Source of the DNA: JABIBU01 sp964464685
Lineage (GTDB): Bacteria > Patescibacteriota > Patescibacteriia > Magasanikbacterales > UBA922
Reading direction: 5' to 3'
Assembly: GCA_964464685.1 (NCBI GenBank)
Contig: CAYXGV010000032.1
Location: forward strand, 1-11,166
DNA length: 11,166 bases
A program made the position numbers and the translations under genes. Below the pieces are notes generated by a model. That model had not been told where the DNA came from. It saw only the letters and a list, made by a program, of their open reading frames with translations, and did no database searches. Positions 1 to 4,982 of this stretch are shown one piece after another (the stretch's first letter is position 1; every line of letters begins with the position of its first letter).

Positions 1-812
1 TTTACATTTTTATTTTTTAAAAAATTATCTTTTGATACTATTGATCGGCGGGTTTTGCGTTCAATTTGTTTTCTAGCGGTGCCGGCAATTTGTCCGCCGA
101 CTCGGGCATCGTCTTTGAGTCTCGGTACGCCTTTGCTATCTTTGGTGCGATGGATTTCTGTGGTAGTTCTTTCTCCAAGCATTGTCAAAATCAATTCAAA
201 GTCGCCCATGTGGTCACGGAGGTTTTCTTTTTTTAATCCTTTCATTTTTTTATACTCGGCTGGGGTGATACCAAAAGTAGCTTTGGATATTTCAGCGGTT
301 AAAATTTCATAATCTCGTTCGTTTTGGGCACCACGTTTTTGCCATTCATCAGTCAATTCCTCGCGAATAGCAATCCCGCGCATTCTCTTTTCAATCCAGT
401 CTTCAGGATAACCTTTGAGTTTGTATAATAATTTAGTGCGTTTGGTTGCCAGTTCTGGATTTTCAATTTCTTGCATCCTCTCATAGCCGACTTTTGCTAG
501 CCAACGTTTGAATGGCTCGGCTTTGGGTGAGGGGATTGATTGAATTATACGAAATAGTCCTTCTGGGGTAGCACAATCAGTTTCGTATTTTTTGCCATCA
601 GATGATTCTAATTTCAGTCCGTGACAAATTGTCACGATCTCACTTCCTTCTTCATTTAGCCTTTGTTTTAATTTTCTCCAGTAAGCTCCAGAATCTGGAC
701 TTTCTGTAAGTGCTCCGCATACATCTACTACAGAAAACCACCATTCCTTGTTGAATAGTGTTTTTCTAATTTTTTTGCCTTTAAATAAGGCGATTTGGTT
801 TCTGTCCTCCAT
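1..812 (-). CDS. BRO-N domain antirepressor-like protein (partial, runs off left edge)
   Basis: Reading the minus strand from the ATG at 812 gives an open frame with no stop down to base 1, so at least 270 residues are present and the C-terminus is missing. The N-terminus reads MEDRNQIALFKGKKIRKTLF followed by EWWFSVVDVCGAL, the usual opening of BRO-N (phage antirepressor) domains. Further on are CATPEGLFRIIQSIPSPKAE, KRWLAKVGYERMQEIENPEL, a GYPEDWIEKRMRGIAIREEL stretch and FGITPAEYKKMKGLKKENLR, all characteristic of the long chromosomal BRO family common in Patescibacteria. BRO-N domains bind DNA and, in phages, counter repressors; the chromosomal role is unknown. No phage structural or integration gene is nearby. 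The gene lies 23 bases downstream of the small membrane protein gene on the same strand and may be co-transcribed with it. A 12-bp palindrome at 827-838 just before the start could be an operator. The family call is confident; the function is not. Confidence 0.88.
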   Translation of the reverse strand, partial: MEDRNQIALFKGKKIRKTLFNKEWWFSVVDVCGALTESPDSGAYWRKLKQRLNEEGSEIVTICHGLKLESSDGKKYETDCATPEGLFRIIQSIPSPKAEPFKRWLAKVGYERMQEIENPELATKRTKLLYKLKGYPEDWIEKRMRGIAIREELTDEWQKRGAQNERDYEILTAEISKATFGITPAEYKKMKGLKKENLRDHMGDFELILTMLGERTTTEIHRTKDSKGVPRLKDDARVGGQIAGTARKQIERKTRRSIVSKDNFLKNKNV

Positions 813-826
813 ATTTTATATTATTT

Positions 827-838
827 TAGTACGTACTA
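827..838. promoter_or_regulatory. 12-bp perfect palindrome, possible operator before BRO gene
   Basis: TAGTACGTACTA is a perfect palindrome that overlaps the stop codon of the small membrane protein gene and ends 15 bases upstream of the BRO-like ATG. Its position suits a dimeric regulator of the downstream gene. Its TAGTA/TACTA halves resemble the TAGTATACTT sites upstream of the ATPase gene. That it is an operator is inference. Confidence 0.3.
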
Positions 839-1105
839 TTTTAAAATTGATTTATTTAACCACCATTTTTTAAACAATGGAATGCTTAAAGTTGATAGTA
901 CAAACGTCAAAGATGGGACGATGGCATTTAAAAATGGCTTTGATAATTTTGCAAAAAAGAAAAATATACTAATCACGATATATGTTAAACACAAAATAAT
1001 TATTTTTCTGGTCCAGCTCGTTTCCCAAGCCTTGTCGGCTTCTACACGTTGGTTTCGTTTTTTTATTTCTTCAATTTCGATTTGGAGTTGTTCGAGGGTG
1101 GGCAT
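836..1105 (-). CDS. Small two-helix membrane protein with N-terminal coiled coil, function unknown
   Basis: This 89-residue protein begins MPTLEQLQIEIEEIKKRNQR, an amphipathic and probably coiled-coil segment of about 22 residues. A conserved-looking AWETSWTRK junction follows. Two hydrophobic helices come next, at about residues 35-52 and 58-77, separated by a short KLSKPFLN turn, and the tail is basic (FKKWWLNK). The layout suggests a cytoplasmic N-terminus with two membrane passes. Similar short proteins with a Trp-Thr-Arg junction and a PFLNAIVP-like second helix are, to my recollection, frequent in Patescibacteria and carry no assigned function. No Shine-Dalgarno sequence precedes the ATG. 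The opposite-strand frame over the same DNA lacks any recognisable protein character, so this strand is preferred. The neighbours are a palindromic repeat upstream and the BRO-like gene downstream. Confidence 0.75.
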   Translation of the reverse strand: MPTLEQLQIEIEEIKKRNQRVEADKAWETSWTRKIIILCLTYIVISIFFFFAKLSKPFLNAIVPSLTFVLSTLSIPLFKKWWLNKSILK

Positions 1106-1134
1106 AGAATTATTTTTAAATTGTTAAATTACCG

Positions 1135-1225
1135 CCATTGCGAGGAACGAGAATAAGCGACACGGCAATCCCATTGTTTGCAATTATTAAGAGGGGATTG
1201 CTTCGTCGTACCTCCTCGCAATGAC
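1135..1225. repeat. GCAATCCC/CATTGCGAGG palindromic element, copy A
   Basis: An imperfect inverted repeat. The outer arms are CATTGCGAGGA (1136-1146) and TCCTCGCAATG (1213-1223); the inner arms are GCAATCCC (1165-1172) and GGGATTGC (1194-1201). It lies between the membrane protein gene and the short hypothetical gene. The same outer and inner arms recur at 6667-6775, so this is a dispersed family. It resembles intergenic palindromes seen widely in metagenomic Patescibacteria and other bacteria. It has no coding capacity and its mobility mechanism is unknown. Confidence 0.85.
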
Positions 1226-1293
1226 ACTGTTTTTTTATTTTTTAAATTTATCTTTTTTTTCGTAATAACTGTACTTTTTTACTTGGTTTTGTC

Positions 1294-1476
1294 TTATTCC
1301 AAATATTCGTTTAGTAATTTTTTAAAATATTCTTTTTTGGCTTCCTGATGAACACAAAAACAATGTGTGATGGGGTGTGCTTCGGGAGAATATTCGTAGT
1401 GGGCGCGTATTTCTTTGTCTTTAAACAAACGGATATGATATTGAAATTCCTTGCCTTCTTTTTTTCGCATGTTCAA
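1294..1476 (-). CDS. Short conserved-looking hypothetical protein, true start uncertain
   Basis: From TTG 1476 the product is 60 residues and includes EFQYHIRLFKDKEIRAHYEY, SPEAHPITH and a basic, leucine-rich end (KKEYFKKLLNEYLE). I do not recognise a named family, though similar small proteins seem to exist in Patescibacteria. The reading frame stays open upstream to a TAG at 1588-1590, and the extension ERAIIALKDPGEIL looks like genuine protein, but it contains no ATG, GTG or TTG. A codon ATA at 1524-1522 overlaps the ATPase stop TAA (1523-1521) as ATAA, mimicking a classic ATGA coupling junction, and would give a product of 76 residues starting (M)NFERAIIALK. The gene is therefore either started at a rare codon, reached by translational coupling, or 5'-damaged. 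That it is coding is likely; its start and role are open. Confidence 0.6.
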   Translation of the reverse strand: MNMRKKEGKEFQYHIRLFKDKEIRAHYEYSPEAHPITHCFCVHQEAKKEYFKKLLNEYLE

Positions 1477-1520
1477 GATTTCTCCCGGATCTTTGAGCGC
1501 GATGATTGCTCGCTCAAAAT

Positions 1521-2963
1521 TTATTTTTCTTGTGAAGCAGTACCATTGGCCACCATAATTTCCCCCTCTATCAAAATTACACCATCGCTATTTGCCACTT
1601 TTATCATTTCCTCCGTAAAACCGCTTTTGCTGAATAAAATATAGTATTCTTTTCTATCGTCTTTTTTCCACTCCACTTTGGTCGCCTTCTTTTTTAGCTC
1701 TTCATAAATATTTGTGCCCACCAGTTTTTCGGACCATTTACACTCGCCAAAAATTATTTTCTTTTCCGAAGAACTAAATCCCACTACATCAATTTCTTGT
1801 TCACTATCCCAATAGCGACCCACTCGTTCAAACGCAAAAATTTTATTCTGCCAAGTGATTAACAGCTCAGTCGCGACCCGTTCATACACTTGCGCAGTGA
1901 TACTCTTAAAATGGGAATTTACATTGTCGTTATATTTTAAACCACTAAACATTTTTTCCAGCACATAATTGTAGTTGTCCATTTCTAAGTAGCTTTTGTA
2001 AGGGAAAATATATTGGAACCAAAAAACGAAAAAATTATCGGAGATTTTATATAAACCCCGGCGTGATTTATCGGGCTTATCTTCGGTTATAGGTACCTCG
2101 CGCTCCACCAAATGCAAATTTATCAGTACGGAAATATATTTGTTCGTAGTGGCCTTATCCAACCCGACTTCATTTACGATTTCACTTAGTTTTCTTTTAC
2201 CGAGCGCAATCGCACGTAAAATTGCTAAATAATTTTTGGTTTCTCGCAGTTCTTCTTTGAGGGTGAATTCCACTTCGTTGTACAAAAAAGCGGTTTTGTT
2301 AAAAATCTTTTTCTTGATTTCTTCGGATAATTCACCGTCATCCACAAACTGTTTAAGATATGCGGGCATTCCGCCAGTGATGGTATAAATATTTAAAAAA
2401 TCAGAAAAAGTCTTTTCAGGGAAAAATTTTCGGGATTGAGAAAAATTTAGAGGATCAACCAAAATTTGACCGGTGCGACGGCCAAACAGGGGAGCGCTTT
2501 GATTTAATGTTTCCGATTCCATCATGGCGATGCTTGATCCGGACAAGATTAAAAATATTTTGGTATTTTTAAAATATTCATCCCAGCCCTTTTGAAAAAG
2601 GGAACTGGTGGATTTATCATTTTCAGTCAGATATGGATATTCGTCTATCGCCAAAACCAAAGGTGTGTCAGTTGTTTTTGTTTTTAAATATGAAAATGCT
2701 TCTATCCAATCATCAAAACCATTTTTGATTAAAATATCATCCTTAAAATAATTGCCAACTATTTGGCCTAACTCTTGTAATTGATCCTTGGTAGTGCGCT
2801 TGTCGGCCAAAAAATATATTGCTGGTTTGTCTTTGATAAACTGTTTAATCAGTTCAGTTTTACCAACGCGACGTTTGCCATAAATAATAAAAAATTGGGC
2901 AATACTGGACTGCCATTTTTCATTAAGTGCTTTTAATTCTCGTTCACGGTTGATGAAAGGCAT
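1521..2963 (-). CDS. Archaeal-type AAA ATPase with winged helix and DUF234 nuclease-like C-terminus
   Basis: A 480-residue P-loop ATPase of the ATPase_2/DUF234 type. The Walker A motif is GKRRVGKT (residues 29-36), Walker B is LVLAIDEYPYL with D107 and E108, and a sensor-like strand reads FLILSGSS (about 136-143). The family-typical LFGRRTGQI follows. A winged-helix segment lies at about 246-295 (LSEIVNEVGLDKATTNKYIS). The C-terminal domain has a PD-(D/E)xK-like set of residues, EIDVVGF with D392 and GECKW with E407 and K409, as in DUF234 proteins, which have a restriction-endonuclease-like fold. Members are cytoplasmic and their biological role is poorly known; links to mobile or stress-related functions are speculative. 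The gene has its own strong promoter with repeated GTATAC sites and is followed directly by the short hypothetical gene. No Shine-Dalgarno sequence is visible. Length is normal for the family. Confidence 0.92.
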   Translation of the reverse strand: MPFINRERELKALNEKWQSSIAQFFIIYGKRRVGKTELIKQFIKDKPAIYFLADKRTTKDQLQELGQIVGNYFKDDILIKNGFDDWIEAFSYLKTKTTDTPLVLAIDEYPYLTENDKSTSSLFQKGWDEYFKNTKIFLILSGSSIAMMESETLNQSAPLFGRRTGQILVDPLNFSQSRKFFPEKTFSDFLNIYTITGGMPAYLKQFVDDGELSEEIKKKIFNKTAFLYNEVEFTLKEELRETKNYLAILRAIALGKRKLSEIVNEVGLDKATTNKYISVLINLHLVEREVPITEDKPDKSRRGLYKISDNFFVFWFQYIFPYKSYLEMDNYNYVLEKMFSGLKYNDNVNSHFKSITAQVYERVATELLITWQNKIFAFERVGRYWDSEQEIDVVGFSSSEKKIIFGECKWSEKLVGTNIYEELKKKATKVEWKKDDRKEYYILFSKSGFTEEMIKVANSDGVILIEGEIMVANGTASQEK

Positions 2964-2987
2964 ATTTTTGTAGTGCGGTACTTTAAT

Positions 2988-3033
2988 TAGTATACTTGTA
3001 AGTAGTATACCTTATAAGTATACTATTTGTCAA
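2988..3033 (-). promoter_or_regulatory. Promoter with three GTATAC operator-like sites for the ATPase gene
   Basis: On the minus strand TTGACA (3033-3028) is followed after 18 bases by TATACT (3009-3004), a near-consensus sigma-70-type promoter, about 40 bases upstream of the ATG at 2963. GTATAC occurs three times, at 2990-2995, 3005-3010 and 3018-3023. The outer two form a perfect 10-bp inverted repeat, TAGTATACTT (2988-2997) and AAGTATACTA (3016-3025), and the middle one overlaps the -10. This overlap of sites and promoter suggests repression. The winged helix of the ATPase itself is one candidate regulator, by inference. Confidence 0.65.
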
Positions 3034-3141
3034 TAGTGCTTTTTTGATGATGTATTAGCCTAAAATTGTTGTTATTTTAGCTAACTCCTTTATATTATAA
3101 CCACCATATTTTTTGTTTAATTTTAAATAAAAAATTTTCAA

Positions 3142-4638
3142 TTACAGACTATTTATTTCCTGTCCATCCTCCGTATCCTTTACTTCCCAACCAAGTTTTT
3201 TAATTTCATCTCTCAATCTGTCACTTTCTGTCCAGTTTTTTTGCGAACGAGCAATGGCACGAAGGTCTCGAAGTTTCCCTACTTCCTCGGGTATTCTCGA
3301 TTCTACTACTTCTTCTTTTACATCAGCTAATCTTAGACCAAGGATTTTATCAAATTTAAGTAGAGTATCATAATTAATAGTTCCTTGCTTCAGAGCTTCC
3401 CAAACCAAAGCTAGGGCACCGGGGGTGTCTAGGTCGTCGTTTATTTTTTTTAGGAATTTGGCTCCCACCCCCTCACCGACTTCGTCGTGTGCTCCCCCTC
3501 GGGCAGGGGGAGATAATTTTTGTACTTCTTTGTAAAGACGATTTAATCCAGTCTGTGCAGCTTCCAACGCTTCCCAAGAAAAATTCAATTGTTTGCGGTA
3601 ATGAGTTTGCAGTAGAAAATAACGATAGGCGAGGGGACTAATGCCACGAGTTTTTAAAGTTTGTAAAGTTATAAAGTTATTAAGTGATTTGGACATTTTT
3701 TCCTCATCTTTCATAACCAAAAACTCGCCATGCATCCAATATTTAACCCAGGGTTTTTTGTTTGTGACAGCTTCGGATTGGGCGATTTCGTTGGTGTGGT
3801 GGACGGGGATGTGGTCAATGCCACCGCAGTGAATATCAAATTGTTCACCAAGATATTTCATTGACATGGCCGAGCACTCTATATGCCAACCTGGAAAGCC
3901 CATGTGACCAAAAGCTTGCCATTCCATTTGGCGTTTTGGTGAAGCAGGGGATCCTTCTCCGCCCAAGGCGGATCCGCCTTGGGCGGAGACTTTATCCTGT
4001 ACTTCGTCAGGACTCCGCTCAGGATGACGAACTGGCGAGCTCCATTTCCATAAAGCGAAATCGTGTGGATTTTTCTTTTCTCCCATTTCAACCCGTTCAC
4101 CAGCTTGTAGTTCTTGGTTTTTCAAATTAGCTAGCTTGCCATAATCGTCAATTTTTGTGGTATCAAAATAGATGCCGTCGGATGTTTCGTAAGTAAAGCC
4201 TTTGTCAATTAATTTTTGTACCAATTTAATTTGTTCGGGAATGTGATCGGTTGCTTTGCACCAGATGTTTGGTTCAATAATATTTAAGTCGTGCAAGTTG
4301 TCTTTGAATGCTTGAGTATAAAATTCAGCGATTTCCCAAGCGGTTTTGCCCTCACGTTTGGCACCTTTTTCCATTTTATCTTCACCAGCGTCGGCATCGT
4401 CAGTCAAATGACCAACATCAGTGATGTTTTCCACGTGTTTCACCTTATACTTATTATATTCCAAAACTCGTTTCAAGATATCTTCAAACACATAAGAGCG
4501 CAGATTGCCAATGTGGGCATAATTGTAAACAGTTGGGCCACAGGTGTATAGTCCAACTTTCTTTGATTTAAATAACCCTTTTTTAATAGGAGTGAATTCT
4601 TCTTTTTTTCTGGACAAAGTATTGTATAAATTTAGCAT
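3142..4638 (-). CDS. cysS: Cysteinyl-tRNA synthetase with two repeat-derived inserts
   Basis: The 498-residue class I synthetase charges tRNA-Cys in the cytoplasm. The zinc and HIGH region is CGPTVYNYAHIGN (C33, HIGN 42-45). Further zinc-site residues are in GWHIECSAMS (C255) and in the HCGGIDHIPVHHTNE stretch. KMSKS is at 314-318. The ATG at 4638 is chosen because a TTTACA-17-TATAAT promoter lies just upstream of it and because MLNLYNTLSRKKEEF is the normal N-terminus; a longer frame to 4725 would start within a repeat. Two segments do not belong to the family: residues about 203-233 (between LWKWSS and PKRQMEW) and about 376-392 (LSPPARGGAHDEVGEGVG). Both are encoded by palindromic repeat DNA in frame. 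Without them the protein would be about 450 residues, close to the usual length, so the gene is probably still functional. Confidence 0.96.
   Translation of the reverse strand: MLNLYNTLSRKKEEFTPIKKGLFKSKKVGLYTCGPTVYNYAHIGNLRSYVFEDILKRVLEYNKYKVKHVENITDVGHLTDDADAGEDKMEKGAKREGKTAWEIAEFYTQAFKDNLHDLNIIEPNIWCKATDHIPEQIKLVQKLIDKGFTYETSDGIYFDTTKIDDYGKLANLKNQELQAGERVEMGEKKNPHDFALWKWSSPVRHPERSPDEVQDKVSAQGGSALGGEGSPASPKRQMEWQAFGHMGFPGWHIECSAMSMKYLGEQFDIHCGGIDHIPVHHTNEIAQSEAVTNKKPWVKYWMHGEFLVMKDEEKMSKSLNNFITLQTLKTRGISPLAYRYFLLQTHYRKQLNFSWEALEAAQTGLNRLYKEVQKLSPPARGGAHDEVGEGVGAKFLKKINDDLDTPGALALVWEALKQGTINYDTLLKFDKILGLRLADVKEEVVESRIPEEVGKLRDLRAIARSQKNWTESDRLRDEIKKLGWEVKDTEDGQEINSL
3464..3514. repeat. GC-rich hairpin repeat inserted in frame in cysS (second insert)
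   Basis: The core is CTCCCCCTCGGGCAGGGGGAG (an inverted repeat), flanked by a CCACCCCCTCACCGACTTCG arm. It encodes LSPPARGGAHDEVGEGVG in cysS, where related enzymes have a short linker in the C-terminal helical region. The CCCCACCCTAACCCTCCCC hairpin at 8500-8533 looks like the same repeat type. The boundaries are approximate because no repeat-free allele is available. Confidence 0.7.
3941..4033. repeat. CATCCTGAGCGGAGTC-type element inserted in frame in cysS (first insert)
   Basis: On the cysS strand the element starts near GTTCGTCATCCTGAGCGGAG and ends with GAAGGATCCCC. This is a widespread bacterial intergenic repeat type. Here it adds about 31 residues (VRHPERSPDEVQDKVSAQGG and onward) without breaking the frame. 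It carries a sub-palindrome TCCTG/CAGGA (3995-4012) and a long nested palindrome at 3956-3989. The encoded peptide lies just before the PKRQMEW segment that precedes the zinc-binding GWHIEC motif. Confidence 0.85.
3956..3989. repeat. 34-bp perfect palindrome nested in the cysS insert
   Basis: The half-site TCTCCGCCCAAGGCGGA is followed immediately by its exact reverse complement, with no mismatch over 34 bases. Each half itself contains a smaller inverted repeat (CCGCC/GGCGG). It is in frame in cysS. The CCCAAGGCGG core is shared with the intergenic repeats at 7464-7483 and 11107-11126. Confidence 0.9.
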
Positions 4639-4662
4639 AAAATTTTTAGTTATATTGATATT

Positions 4663-4691
4663 ATTATACTTTAGAGAGGGGGAAGTGTAAA
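4663..4691 (-). promoter_or_regulatory. cysS promoter
   Basis: TTTACA (4691-4686), a 17-base spacer and a perfect TATAAT (4668-4663) predict transcription starting near 4656, giving a leader of about 18 bases before the ATG at 4638. This supports that start over the upstream in-frame ATG at 4725. No Shine-Dalgarno sequence or T-box-like leader fits in so short a leader. Confidence 0.7.
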
Positions 4692-4702
4692 GGGCTTTTT
4701 TT

Positions 4703-4785
4703 ACGACACACCACCCACGTAACACTACCCAGACAGTCTTTTCTGTATTCCGTGTCGTGTTGTGTGGGTCGTGTGTCGTGTTTCG
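4703..4785. repeat. ACGACACAC/GTGTCGTG hairpin repeat, intergenic copy
   Basis: An imperfect inverted repeat with a left arm starting ACGACACACCACCCACG (4703) and a right arm at 4752-4779 containing GTGTCGTGTTGTGTGGGTCG. The reverse complement of the right arm matches 27 of 28 bases of a segment inside ligA (9348-9375). It is therefore a dispersed element with at least one genic copy in this window. Confidence 0.8.
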
Positions 4786-4824
4786 TTGGTTTTGTTTTGA
4801 AAAATATGTTTAAAGTATATTTTA

Positions 4825-4833
4825 TGTTATAAT
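4825..4833 (+). promoter_or_regulatory. Extended -10 promoter upstream of pilM (distal)
   Basis: TGTTATAAT fits the TGnTATAAT extended -10 pattern. There is no good -35 at the usual distance, as is common for extended -10 promoters. Start of transcription would be near 4840. Confidence 0.45.
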
Positions 4834-4874
4834 ATGTGTATATTACAAACAGAATGGTTTTTAGGATAATAATG

Positions 4875-4883
4875 TGGTATAAT
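4875..4883 (+). promoter_or_regulatory. Extended -10 promoter upstream of pilM (proximal)
   Basis: TGGTATAAT matches the extended -10 pattern, with only a weak TGGTTT (4855-4860) 17 bases upstream. Transcription from about 4890 would give a leader of roughly 90 bases that includes the 9-base repeat hairpin. Confidence 0.5.
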
Positions 4884-4896
4884 ATCGTAAGTTAAA

Positions 4897-4975
4897 AGTT
4901 CATAAAGTTCATAAAGTTATAAAGTCTTTTGATAACTACTTTATAAACTTTATAAACTTTCAAACTTTATAAACT
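4897..4975. repeat. 9-base tandem repeat with inverted arms in the pilM leader
   Basis: The left arm repeats CATAAAGTT (4901-4909, 4910-4918 with one missing base following) and reads up to 4925. The right arm (4938-4975) repeats TTTATAAAC in the opposite sense. The two arms could pair in the mRNA 5' of pilM. The element ends a few bases before the ATG, so it could affect translation, but no such effect is shown. Confidence 0.65.
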
Positions 4976-4982
4976 ATTATTT

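Larger units (their letters stand above)
4639..4982. other. Divergent intergenic region between cysS and pilM
   Basis: This 344-base gap separates two divergent genes. From left to right it holds the cysS promoter (4663-4691), a GTGTCGT-rich hairpin repeat (4703-4785), two extended -10 promoters facing pilM (4825-4833 and 4875-4883), and an AT-rich 9-base tandem repeat with inverted arms (4897-4975) that would fall in the pilM leader. I see no gene in it. Confidence 0.7.

Noticed and set aside
3650..3685. AAAGTTATAAAGTTATTAAG string in cysS as another repeat insert
   Set aside because: The encoded SLNNFITLQTLKTRGIS is normal synthetase sequence right after KMSKS, so the likeness to the pilM leader repeat is probably chance.
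3641..4551. Plus-strand open frames opposite cysS
   Set aside because: They are antisense shadows of a well-supported synthetase gene.
4639..4725. N-terminal extension of cysS to an ATG at 4725
   Set aside because: It would begin in a repeat, cross the TTTACA-17-TATAAT promoter, and add 29 residues not typical of the family. The ATG at 4638 gives the normal N-terminus.
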